NCBI GenBank assembly: GCA_039184055.1
Contig: JBCDBH010000239.1
Coordinates: 1 to 9,156 of the forward strand
Reading direction: 5' to 3'
DNA: 9,156 nt
Origin: JBCDBH01 sp039184055
GTDB lineage: Bacteria > Acidobacteriota > Thermoanaerobaculia > Multivoradales > J023
Shown here: positions 1 to 7,588 of the stretch, one piece after another
Position numbering within the stretch: the first letter of the stretch is position 1
How the letters are laid out: each line of letters begins with the position of its first letter
Notes under the pieces: model-generated
Databases searched by the model: none
What the model was told of the DNA's origin: nothing
The model's input: the letters and a program-made list of their open reading frames with translations, nothing else
Translations under genes and position numbers: made by a program

Positions 1-130
1 CTACGTCGTGGTTGCGCTTCTCGCGTCTTTCGCGCGGCGTCCGGTCGGCACGATGCTGATGCTTGCGGCGGTCGTTCTCGAAACCGCCGTGCACTTCATG
101 TTCAGGACAAGCACACGCGAGGGAAAGAAC
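1..130 (+). other. Leader region upstream of the glutamate dehydrogenase
   Basis: No separate gene is supported here. The dehydrogenase reading frame stays open to the left window edge and could start at a GTG at position 8, which would add 41 residues that include a hydrophobic stretch. I treat this as non-coding leader because a good Shine-Dalgarno sequence lies just before the ATG at 131 and the extension does not resemble the start of this soluble family. A 7-bp inverted repeat (CGGCGGT at 66-72, ACCGCCG at 83-89, 10-base loop) could form a hairpin in the leader or be an operator. It has no T-tract, so it is not a typical intrinsic terminator. I see no convincing -35/-10 pair. Confidence 0.4.
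119..124 (+). promoter_or_regulatory. Ribosome binding site of gdhB
   Basis: GAGGGA lies six bases before the ATG at 131. This is good Shine-Dalgarno spacing and the reason for choosing 131 over the upstream GTG at 8. An in-frame ATG at 140 is a weaker alternative. Confidence 0.65.
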
Positions 131-3100
131 ATGCAGACGATGACAGCCCCGCACCAGGAGTTGTTCGAGGATGTTCGCGCACGGGTGCGCGAGCGTCTCG
201 CCGATGCTTGGCACGAGCTCGGTGAACCGTTTGTCGAGCGTTATTTGAACGGTGTCGCACTCGAAGAGCCTGCTCGCCTGGTGGCGAGCGACGTAGCGGC
301 GTCGATTTGGTCGTTGCTCGATTTGGCGCAACAGCGCGCCCCGGGACAGACCTTGGTCCGGGCCTTCACCCTCGACGGTGACGACTGGGCTCGTGGGCAT
401 TCGGTGGTCGAAATCGTCAACGACGATATGCCGTTCCTGGTCGACTCGGTGACCCGTGAGCTGACCCGGCGCAATCTGGTGATCCACACCGTGATCCATC
501 CGCAGGCGACCGCGCAACGTGACGGCGACGGGCGTCTGATCGCGTTCGTACCTCGCGACGCCGGTGACGACGTGGCGACGCACGAGTCGTATATGCATCT
601 CGAGATCAACCGGCAGCCGGCCGCCGAGCTCGAAGCGATTCGTGACGCGCTCGACAGCGTGCTCGCCGATGTGCGGCGCGCGGTCTCGGATTGGCCACGG
701 ATGCGGCAACGGGTGTTTCGGATCGTCGAACAGCTCGAGGTCGAGCCCCCGGCGGGGGTGAACAGCGAGGTGGTCGACGAGACCAAGGCTTTCTTGCGTT
801 GGGCCGAGGATCATCACTTCACCTTTCTCGGCTATCGCGAGTACGACCTGGCGCGTAGCGAAGCCGACGAGCTCCAGGCGACGCCGGTCGCCGGTTCGGG
901 GCTCGGGCTGCTGCGTGACGATGCTCCCGGGGTGGCCGACGTCGCCACGCCGCTCGCGCCGCTCGCCAGTCGCTATCTCGACGATCCGCAGATGTTGATG
1001 ATCACCAAGTCGAGTCGTCGCGCCACGGTGCATCGCGTGGTGCCGATGGATCTGATTTCGGTGAAGCGTTTCGACAGCCACGGCAATGTGGTGGGTGAGC
1101 GTCGCTTTCTCGGCTTGTTCACCTCACGCGCCTACTCGATCAACGCCGGCAGCATTCCGATCGTGCGTCGCAAGGTGCGACGGGTCATCGAGCGGTCGCG
1201 GTTCTTGCCGGCGTCACACGATTCGAAGGCGCTCAGGGCGATTCTCGAGAATTACAGTCGCGATGAGCTCTTTCAGATCTCGGTCGACGATCTCTTTCGT
1301 TTCACCCTGCAGATGCTCAATCTGGCGCTGCGGCCACGCTTGGCGCTCTTGGTGCGACGTGACGACTCGGATCGCTTCGTGTCGTGCATGGTCTTCGTGC
1401 CCCGCGATCGACATACGACTCAGAACCGGTTGCGGATCCAGCGGGTGCTCGAACGCGCTTTCGCGGGTGAGGTGTCGGCGTTTTATACCTCGGTGAGCGA
1501 TAGTCCGCTCGCCACGCTGCAGTTCATCATCCGTACCGAAACCGATGTGCCCGCCTACGACGTCGAGGCGATCGAGAAAGAGCTCTTCAACACCATTCGC
1601 TCGTGGTCGGATGGCTTCGAGGCGGCGTGGCACGAGATGTACGGATCGAGCGGGCCGCTCGACCCACGGCGGTATCGCGATGCGTTTCCGGTGGCCTATC
1701 GCGAGGCAATGTCGGTGGAGGCGGCGATCGCCGATGCGCTCGAGGTGGAGAGCGTCGTCAATACCGGCCTGGTCGGGTTGCGGCTCTATCAGGAAGATTC
1801 AGAGGGGGAGCACCGCTTCCACCTCAAGACGTTCGAGACCGGTGTGCCGGCGACCCTGTCGACCTATTTGCCGATGCTGGAAAACATGGGTCTCACCGTG
1901 CTTTCCGAGGTGCCATTCGAGGTCCGTCCGCGTGGTGCTGACGGCTCGGTGTGGCTGCGCGATTTCACCCTCGAAAGCCAGGCCGAGATCGATCTCGAAG
2001 ACGTGCGCGAGCGCTTTCAAGATGCTTTTTATCGCATCTGGATCGGCGAGGTGGAAAACGACGGCTTCAACCGTCTCGTCCTGCTCGCCGGGCTCGACTG
2101 GCGCCAAGCGGTGGTGCTGCGGGCCTACAGCAAATTCCTACGGCAAGCTGGGATCACGTTTTCGCAGCGCTATATCGAGGAGATCCTGGCGCGTCATCCG
2201 GTGATCACCCTGCAATTGGTCGAGCTTTTCGGGCTGCGGCTCGATCCCACGCGGCACGATATGGCGGCCGCCGACGAGCTCGAAGCGGGGATTCGCCGTT
2301 GGCTCGAGACGGTGACCCGTCTCGACGAGGATCGCGTGCTGCGACGGTTTCTCGCCCTGATCCGCGCCACGTTGCGCACCAACTATTTCCAAATGGACGC
2401 CGAGGGCAGTCCCAAGCCGTATACCTCGCTCAAGCTCGATAGCGGTTCGCTGCGGTTCCTGCCCGAGCCTCGACCGGCGGTCGAGATCTTCGTCTATTCG
2501 CCAGACGTGGAAGGCGTGCACCTCCGGGGTGGCAAGGTCGCTCGTGGCGGTATCCGCTGGTCGGATCGACGGGAAGACTTCCGCACCGAGGTGCTCGGCC
2601 TGGTCAAGGCGCAGATGGTCAAGAACGCGGTCATCGTGCCGGTAGGCGCCAAGGGTGGCTTCGTGGTCAAGCGTCCACCCGCCGAGCGCGCGGCCTTTCT
2701 CGCCGAGGGCGAGCGTTGCTATCGAATCCTGATTCGTGGCTTGCTCGACGTCACTGACAACCTCGATGGCTCACGAATCGTGCCGCCACGCGACGTGGTG
2801 CGGCTCGACGACGACGATCCCTATTTGGTCGTCGCGGCCGACAAGGGCACCGCGACCTTTTCGGATATCGCCAACGAAATCGCCGGTGAATACGGCTTCT
2901 GGCTCGGTGACGCATTCGCGTCGGGAGGCTCGGCGGGTTACGACCACAAGAAGATGGCGATTACCGCGCGTGGTGCGTGGGAATCGGTCAAAGAGCATTT
3001 CCGCTCGTTGGGCAAAAACATCCAGCGTGAGGATTTCGTCGCCGTTGGCGTGGGCGATATGGGGGGCGATGTCTTTGGCAACGGCATGTTGTTGTCGGAA

Positions 3101-4924
3101 CACATCATGCTGGTCGGTGCGTTCAACCACCTACACGTTTTTGTCGATCCGCATCCCGACCCGGCGACGTCGTTCGCCGAGCGGCAGCGGCTTTTCGAGA
3201 GCCGAGGCGGCTGGGACGCCTACGATCGCGGGGCGATGTCACCCGGTGGCGATGTGTTCGATCGTCAGGCCAAAGCGATCACCGTCTCGCCCGAGGTGCA
3301 GGAGCGTTTTGGGCTGGCCTCGGCGGACACCACACCCAACGACTTGATCCGCGCCATGCTTCAGGCTCGGGTCGATCTTCTATGGTTCGGTGGTATCGGC
3401 ACCTATGTGCGTGGCAGTGACGAGACCGATGCCTCGGTGGGAGATCGTGCCAACGACGAGCTCCGCATCACCGCGAGCGAGCTGCATTGCTTGGTGATCG
3501 GTGAAGGTGCCAATCTCGGATTGACCCAGCGCGCGCGGATCGAATTCGCTCTTCGCTCGGGTCGGATCAACACGGATTTCATCGACAACTCGGGTGGGGT
3601 CGACTGTTCGGATCACGAGGTCAACATCAAGATCGCGCTCGCCCAGGTGGCCGATCAGCTCGACATCGCGGCGCGCAACGAGCTTCTCGAAGCGATGACC
3701 GACGAGGTCGCCGAGCTCGTGTTGCGAGACAACTACCTCCAGGCGCAAGCCATCACCCTCACCCTGGCCAATGCCAAGACGCTCTTCGACGAGCATGTCT
3801 TGCTGATCCGCGACCTCGAACGGGCCGGTCAGCTCAACCGCAGGCTCGAGCAACTGCCCGACGAAGAGGCGCTGCTCGAGCGTCGTGACTCGGGGTTGAG
3901 TCGTCCCGAGATCGCCGTGTTGTTGGCGCACGCCAAGATCCACGTTTACAACGAGCTGATCGCCTCGGATCTCCCCGATGAGCCGGAGCTGGTCGAGGAC
4001 CTGGTGCGCTACTTCCCGACTCCGATGCAAGAACGGTATCGAGGCGCGTTGGAAAGCCACCGTCTGCGTCGTGAGATCGTCGCCACCCACGTCACCAACA
4101 GCATGGTCAACCGCGTTGGACCGAGCTTCGTCATTCGGATCGCTCGTGACACCGGGCGCGCGGTGAGCGACATCGCGCGCGCCTATACGGCGGCGCGTGA
4201 TGCGTTTGGCTTGCGCGCGGTGTGGGAAGACATCGAGCGACTCGACAATCAGATCGACGCCCAAGTGCAGATCGAGCTGGTCCAAGAGTCGATCGACATG
4301 ATCGATCGCGCGACGCGCTGGTTTCTGCGCTACGGCGGTGAGCCGGTCGACGTCGCCTTGTGTGTCGAGACCTATCGCGACGGCATCGCCATCCTCGCCG
4401 ACAAGCTCGAAGATCTCCTACCCTCGGCGGCACGGCCGCTGTTGCGTCGTCGCTACCGCCGCTACGAAAAAGCCGCCGTGCCCTTGGCGCTCGCCTGTCG
4501 CGTCGCCGGTCTCGGACAGCTCCCCGCCGGGCTCGACATTGTGCGCTGTGCCTTGGCGCTCGGCGAGCAAGTCGAGCCGATCGGGCGGATCTATTTCGCT
4601 GTGGGTGAGCGCTTCCGATTCGCCCGTCTACGCCGCGCCGCCTGGCGTCTCGCCTTCGCCAACGCTTGGCAAAAAGCGGCGGTCGAAGCCGCGGTCGAAG
4701 ACCTCTTCCAATACCAAGCCGAGCTCACCCGGCGGATCGTCGAAATGGGTCGCACCGAAACCACCGAGCGAATCGGGACGTTGATCGACACCTGGATCGA
4801 CATTCACCCGGGTGCCGTCGCGCGGATCGATCGCCTGCTCGAAGAAGTCGACGGCCCGGTCAAAGTCGACCTGGCGATGGTTTCAGTGGCGACGCGGGAG
4901 CTGCGGAGATTGGTCGAGAGCTAA
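131..4924 (+). CDS. gdhB: NAD-specific glutamate dehydrogenase, large (180-kDa class)
   Basis: This cytoplasmic enzyme oxidatively deaminates L-glutamate to 2-oxoglutarate and ammonium with NAD+, feeding amino-acid carbon into the TCA cycle. The 1,597-residue product matches the usual length of about 1,600 for the large GDH class of Pseudomonas, Streptomyces and mycobacteria. The N-terminal half holds the regulatory ACT-like part, including DDMPF at residues 98-102 and a later VPRDR motif. The catalytic core has RGGIRWSDR (805-813), then lysines 831 and 841 in the KN and GAKGG contexts that match the glutamate-binding and catalytic lysines of hexameric GDHs. The dinucleotide domain has a glycine-rich GVGDMGG (973-979) and SGGVDCSDHEVN (1154-1165). 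No frameshift or missing motif is visible. The TAA stop lies inside the left inverted repeat of the adjoining element. In Pseudomonas this class is allosteric and arginine-inducible; nothing here shows how this copy is controlled. The symbol follows Pseudomonas usage. Confidence 0.96.
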   Translation: MQTMTAPHQELFEDVRARVRERLADAWHELGEPFVERYLNGVALEEPARLVASDVAASIWSLLDLAQQRAPGQTLVRAFTLDGDDWARGHSVVEIVNDDMPFLVDSVTRELTRRNLVIHTVIHPQATAQRDGDGRLIAFVPRDAGDDVATHESYMHLEINRQPAAELEAIRDALDSVLADVRRAVSDWPRMRQRVFRIVEQLEVEPPAGVNSEVVDETKAFLRWAEDHHFTFLGYREYDLARSEADELQATPVAGSGLGLLRDDAPGVADVATPLAPLASRYLDDPQMLMITKSSRRATVHRVVPMDLISVKRFDSHGNVVGERRFLGLFTSRAYSINAGSIPIVRRKVRRVIERSRFLPASHDSKALRAILENYSRDELFQISVDDLFRFTLQMLNLALRPRLALLVRRDDSDRFVSCMVFVPRDRHTTQNRLRIQRVLERAFAGEVSAFYTSVSDSPLATLQFIIRTETDVPAYDVEAIEKELFNTIRSWSDGFEAAWHEMYGSSGPLDPRRYRDAFPVAYREAMSVEAAIADALEVESVVNTGLVGLRLYQEDSEGEHRFHLKTFETGVPATLSTYLPMLENMGLTVLSEVPFEVRPRGADGSVWLRDFTLESQAEIDLEDVRERFQDAFYRIWIGEVENDGFNRLVLLAGLDWRQAVVLRAYSKFLRQAGITFSQRYIEEILARHPVITLQLVELFGLRLDPTRHDMAAADELEAGIRRWLETVTRLDEDRVLRRFLALIRATLRTNYFQMDAEGSPKPYTSLKLDSGSLRFLPEPRPAVEIFVYSPDVEGVHLRGGKVARGGIRWSDRREDFRTEVLGLVKAQMVKNAVIVPVGAKGGFVVKRPPAERAAFLAEGERCYRILIRGLLDVTDNLDGSRIVPPRDVVRLDDDDPYLVVAADKGTATFSDIANEIAGEYGFWLGDAFASGGSAGYDHKKMAITARGAWESVKEHFRSLGKNIQREDFVAVGVGDMGGDVFGNGMLLSEHIMLVGAFNHLHVFVDPHPDPATSFAERQRLFESRGGWDAYDRGAMSPGGDVFDRQAKAITVSPEVQERFGLASADTTPNDLIRAMLQARVDLLWFGGIGTYVRGSDETDASVGDRANDELRITASELHCLVIGEGANLGLTQRARIEFALRSGRINTDFIDNSGGVDCSDHEVNIKIALAQVADQLDIAARNELLEAMTDEVAELVLRDNYLQAQAITLTLANAKTLFDEHVLLIRDLERAGQLNRRLEQLPDEEALLERRDSGLSRPEIAVLLAHAKIHVYNELIASDLPDEPELVEDLVRYFPTPMQERYRGALESHRLRREIVATHVTNSMVNRVGPSFVIRIARDTGRAVSDIARAYTAARDAFGLRAVWEDIERLDNQIDAQVQIELVQESIDMIDRATRWFLRYGGEPVDVALCVETYRDGIAILADKLEDLLPSAARPLLRRRYRRYEKAAVPLALACRVAGLGQLPAGLDIVRCALALGEQVEPIGRIYFAVGERFRFARLRRAAWRLAFANAWQKAAVEAAVEDLFQYQAELTRRIVEMGRTETTERIGTLIDTWIDIHPGAVARIDRLLEEVDGPVKVDLAMVSVATRELRRLVES

Positions 4925-5118
4925 CCCGCATTGATCACCAGCCCGTCGGCTACGGCGTGGAAACGCACGCAATCTCTGGGCGTGCTCGCGGTTCGCTCCC
5001 TCGACGTACCTCGGGGACGCCTCCGGTCGCTCATCCCTGCGCTGCCCAGATCTCACGCACGTTTCCACCTCGTGGCGACGAACCGCTCGCTACGACGTTT
5101 GGTGAGCCATGCGGGTTA
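4922..5118. repeat. MITE-like palindromic intergenic element
   Basis: This is a 197-bp stretch bounded by terminal inverted repeats. TAACCCGCAT (4922-4931) is perfectly complementary to 5109-5118, and the arms extend to 19 bases with 17 matching (4922-4940 against 5100-5118). A second nested pair of 25-base arms, 4957-4981 and 5044-5068, has matching outer blocks (GTGGAAACG and TCTGGGC) at identical spacing around a diverged middle. AGC occurs immediately outside both ends (4919-4921 and 5119-5121) and could be a 3-bp target duplication, although so short a match could be chance. The element has no credible gene and no transposase, so if mobile it would need help in trans. It could instead act as a structured RNA or a terminator of the gdhB transcript. 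The structure is seen directly; the mobile interpretation is inference. Confidence 0.7.
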
Positions 5119-5169
5119 AGCGCTCCGTGAGCTCGGATGAATATGGATCTCCGGTCATGCGTATGTTGT

Positions 5170-5190
5170 GAGAGCATGAATTGCTTTTTT
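5170..5190 (+). terminator. Weak hairpin with T-tract
   Basis: AGCA (5173-5176) and TGCT (5182-5185) pair around a five-base loop. The stem can be lengthened by A-U and G-U pairs into the run of six T at 5185-5190. It could be a weak terminator for gdhB, or a leader structure of the following gene, whose start is only 24 bases away. The stem is short, so this is a low-confidence call. Confidence 0.2.
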
Positions 5191-5213
5191 GCTCGTACAC
5201 CAGGAGATCAGAT

Positions 5214-5783
5214 ATGAGAGCACAGGAGAAGCTTGCCGTCATCGCCGCGGTGGGGGTGGCGTTGTTCACGCTCGTGACGGGATGGTGGGTGTATACGGGT
5301 AGCTACGTACGCGTTGCGGTCGCGGTCGCCGACGCCAATGTGACGGACGAGAGCTGGGAGGAGATGAAGGCTGAGTTCGGGCCCGCTTACGTCGAGGGAT
5401 TGAATGACGTCGCGGCGCCTGATTGGGCCTTTGCGGTCGGCGGTTGGGGGCCGTGGGTCGCGCTGATGAGCGCCCTTGCCGTGCTCGCCCTCTGGTCGGC
5501 GCTGCGTGCGACGCGTACCCCGCGTTTGGGTTGGCTGTGGCTGAGCATGGCGATGGTACCGGCGCTGGTCGGGGCCTGGCACATCCCTTCTGGAGTTATC
5601 AAGAGCGCGCAAGCTCTGGCGGAAGCCGGAATCAGCCGGGGTGATTTCTTTGCCCTCGGGGTGGCCGAGGGCAGCGCCGGAGCAGTCTTCGGGCTCGAGC
5701 TCGGAGTGCTCCTGGCGCTGTATTTCGTCGGTACGCGGCTGTTCGGCAATCAGCAGCCGGATGCCGAGACGGTCGTGGTGTGA
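5214..5783 (+). CDS. Small membrane protein with four predicted helices, unknown function
   Basis: I do not recognise this 189-residue protein. It has about four hydrophobic segments, near residues 7-27, 78-97, 105-124 and 148-174. An acidic soluble loop (about 39-70) lies between the first two, and a short polar tail follows residue 177. The basic N-terminus (MRAQEK) and the arginine cluster near 98-104 suggest a cytoplasmic N-terminus, with the 39-70 loop outside. The last helix is rich in Gly and Ala with embedded Glu residues (AEGSAG and GLELG), which might support helix packing or ion contact, but I will not infer a channel from that. The start is the ATG at 5214, preceded by AGGAG at 5202-5206 with seven bases between; an upstream in-frame ATG at 5181 lacks comparable support. 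The gene is isolated from gdhB by the repeat element and converges on phhA with one base between stops. Confidence 0.8.
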   Translation: MRAQEKLAVIAAVGVALFTLVTGWWVYTGSYVRVAVAVADANVTDESWEEMKAEFGPAYVEGLNDVAAPDWAFAVGGWGPWVALMSALAVLALWSALRATRTPRLGWLWLSMAMVPALVGAWHIPSGVIKSAQALAEAGISRGDFFALGVAEGSAGAVFGLELGVLLALYFVGTRLFGNQQPDAETVVV

Positions 5784-5784
5784 T

Positions 5785-6702
5785 TCAGCTCGCTTCCAAG
5801 AACGAAGCCAAGTCCTGCTCGTTGATCCCCGGTTCACCCGGGGCGACGTGGTCGAGTTTGCCTTCGGCGAGCCACGTTTCGAGCTGGTTGCATTGCTCGA
5901 AGAGGTGGTCGAAGTCGTCGACGATGAAGAGCAGGGGCTGGTAGCGATCGATTTCGAAGGCTTGGTTGACGACCCATTCGAGCTGGAAAGGGAAGCGCTG
6001 GACGTCGGGTGACTTGATGCAGTGTTCGAGCTCGCCGAAGGAGCTGAGCAGGCCGCTTCCGTAGGCGCAGATGCCGTGGGGGCCACCTTTCATCAAGCCG
6101 AATTCGATGGTGAACCAGAAGAAGCGCGCCATGGCGCGGATGTTGTTCTCGACGATCTGGATCCGCTTATCGTCGTCGAGCGCGCTGGCCCGCGCGGCGG
6201 CGCTGCGCGCGACTTCACCGAAGCGGACGAGGACTTCGGCGAATTGCGGGTCGGTGTGCATGGGCACGTGACCGGCGACGTCGTGGAAGATGTCGGGCTC
6301 GGGGAGGTATTCGAGACTGTCTTTGTCGCGAATGGTAATGGTGGTGGGGAATTCGCTACGCCGTAGGCAGTCGAAGAAGAGATAGGCCGGAACGTAGCCG
6401 GAGACGGCCTTGGCTACGAAACCGGTGAGCGGCGAGAGGAAGCGGTTGATGTCTTCGAGCCGGGGCACGTTTTGGGGGTCGAGGGCGAGCGATTCGACGC
6501 CTTTGCGAAAGAGCGGATTGGCGTATTCGCGCCAGCGCGGCAGCATACGGTTGTAGAGACGCCGCCAGGCTTCGTGGTTGTCTTCGTTGTAGAGCTCGTA
6601 GGGCTGGCGGATGAAGAGGTCACCACGATCTTGGGCGGCCTCGATAAAGGGTGCACGGGTGGTGGTCAAACCGTCGGTGGCGGTCGGAGTGGTCGTGGTC
6701 AT
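5785..6702 (-). CDS. phhA: Phenylalanine 4-monooxygenase (pterin- and iron-dependent)
   Basis: This cytoplasmic enzyme hydroxylates L-phenylalanine to L-tyrosine using O2, Fe(II) and a tetrahydropterin, the first step of phenylalanine breakdown through tyrosine. The 305-residue protein is a single catalytic domain, close to the bacterial norm of about 260-300, without the regulatory ACT domain of animal enzymes. The 2-His-1-Glu iron site is intact: His140 and His145 in PDIFHDVAGHVP, and Glu200 in FWFTIEFGL. The downstream core motif YGSGLLSSFGE (214-224) and a C-terminal block around YQPLLFIVDDF also fit. The His145-to-Glu200 spacing is about 15 residues longer than in the human enzyme (His290 to Glu330). 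The Thr-rich first 15 residues are probably disordered. AAGGA (6707-6711) precedes the ATG. Tryptophan or tyrosine hydroxylase activity cannot be excluded by motif alone, but phenylalanine is the usual bacterial substrate. No pterin dehydratase gene adjoins it; the lipoprotein gene lies 53 bases upstream on the same strand. Confidence 0.93.
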   Translation of the reverse strand: MTTTTPTATDGLTTTRAPFIEAAQDRGDLFIRQPYELYNEDNHEAWRRLYNRMLPRWREYANPLFRKGVESLALDPQNVPRLEDINRFLSPLTGFVAKAVSGYVPAYLFFDCLRRSEFPTTITIRDKDSLEYLPEPDIFHDVAGHVPMHTDPQFAEVLVRFGEVARSAAARASALDDDKRIQIVENNIRAMARFFWFTIEFGLMKGGPHGICAYGSGLLSSFGELEHCIKSPDVQRFPFQLEWVVNQAFEIDRYQPLLFIVDDFDHLFEQCNQLETWLAEGKLDHVAPGEPGINEQDLASFLEAS

Positions 6703-6755
6703 GATGTCCTTGCTCTATCTAAGAAAGTGGACGTTGGATCCACCATGGATTACGA

Positions 6756-7523
6756 CTATCGGCCGGTTTCGGATGCTGTGCTCTCAGGTGTGGAATCGGC
6801 CGTTTCGTCGGTGTTTGTGGGAGTCTCCGTCGAGTCGAGCGTGGCGCCAGCGGCGATTTGCTGTAGGGCAGTGAGCTCGCTGATCAGCTCGGCATGAAAG
6901 GTACGGATCTGCTCCTCTTCCCGATTGTTGAGCGTGATCCGCTCGGGGCATTTGCGACAGTTGAAGGCCTTTTGATCGAAGTCGACGAGGCGATCGTGGA
7001 GTCGGGTCAAGCCGGCGGTGATTTGCTCGCGTTTGGCTTCTTCACCGGCGAGCGCGTCGTCGATCGCGGTACCGATCGAACGCGTGTCGGCACCGACCGC
7101 TTCGAGCACCTGATTGGTGGTTTCGAGCTGGAGCTTGATGTCCCGGCTCTCTTGCTGCAGGGCGGAGAAGCTCTGCATGACCGAGCCGAAGTACTCGTCG
7201 AGATAGGTGCCGACTTCGAATTGCACCTGCTCGGGAACGATCTCGAGGATGCGCTCGCGCTCGGCGTCGAATTCGGCGAGGGCGGCCGGCACCGTGTCGA
7301 TCACGGACTGCTGGATGTCTTGCCAGCGCTGACCTTCGCGATCGAAACGCTGGCTCCAGCGGGCAACCTGGGCGTCGAGCTCGGCTTTCTCTTCTTCACA
7401 GGTGGCGATGAGCGCCTGGCTTTCTTCGAGCTGAGCCTTGGGAACACAGCCGATCAGGACGGCGGTGGCGAGAAGGCTGACGAGCAGCACCGGAGTGGAG
7501 ATCGACAATCGGATCATCGGCAT
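6756..7523 (-). CDS. Predicted coiled-coil lipoprotein, unknown function
   Basis: I do not recognise the family. The 255-residue product begins with a lipoprotein signal peptide: Arg5, a hydrophobic core (12-24) and a lipobox LIGC with the lipidated cysteine at residue 26. Val at the next position rather than Asp would favour outer-membrane sorting under the E. coli Lol rule, which may not apply here. Residues about 30-220 are polar, Glu/Gln/Arg-rich and mostly helix-forming, with probable coiled coils interrupted near 93-112. A CxxC pair (Cys189, Cys192 in FNCRKCPE) and Cys42 are the only other cysteines. The last 28 residues are a Ser/Thr/Glu-rich, probably disordered tail. The start at 7523 places the signal peptide correctly; the ATG at 7517 is equally plausible. 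The frame runs on upstream to 7604, but that would put about 27 extra residues before the signal. It lies 146 bases after the M48 protease gene and 53 before phhA, possibly cotranscribed. Confidence 0.82.
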   Translation of the reverse strand: MPMIRLSISTPVLLVSLLATAVLIGCVPKAQLEESQALIATCEEEKAELDAQVARWSQRFDREGQRWQDIQQSVIDTVPAALAEFDAERERILEIVPEQVQFEVGTYLDEYFGSVMQSFSALQQESRDIKLQLETTNQVLEAVGADTRSIGTAIDDALAGEEAKREQITAGLTRLHDRLVDFDQKAFNCRKCPERITLNNREEEQIRTFHAELISELTALQQIAAGATLDSTETPTNTDETADSTPESTASETGR

Positions 7524-7527
7524 GAGC

Positions 7528-7533
7528 TCCCTC
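7528..7533 (-). promoter_or_regulatory. Ribosome binding site of the lipoprotein gene
   Basis: Read on the minus strand, GAGGGA lies four bases before the ATG at 7523 and ten before the ATG at 7517. It supports a start at one of these two codons rather than the upstream ATG at 7604. Confidence 0.5.
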
Positions 7534-7588
7534 GTTTCAGTCGGCGAATCGAAACATAGCGATGATACACCGCCGGGCCACGGGGGCC

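Noticed and set aside
3380..4285. 301-codon open frame on the minus strand inside gdhB
   Set aside because: It lies fully opposite a conserved, motif-bearing dehydrogenase. Long antisense frames are expected in GC-rich genes, and the translation has no recognisable domain.
4931..5119. 62-codon plus-strand frame inside the palindromic element
   Set aside because: It coincides almost exactly with the inverted-repeat element and has no proper ribosome binding site. Its Arg/Ser/Leu-rich translation is what a GC-rich palindrome would give.
5208..6086. 292-codon minus-strand frame spanning phhA's end and the membrane protein gene
   Set aside because: It begins with a low-complexity Ser/Thr/Ala run that is phhA read out of frame, and it crosses two genes with better evidence on both strands.
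6703..6755. Possible operator in the gap before phhA (ATCCA and TGGAT three bases apart)
   Set aside because: A 5-bp inverted repeat is too short to separate from chance, and no promoter elements accompany it.
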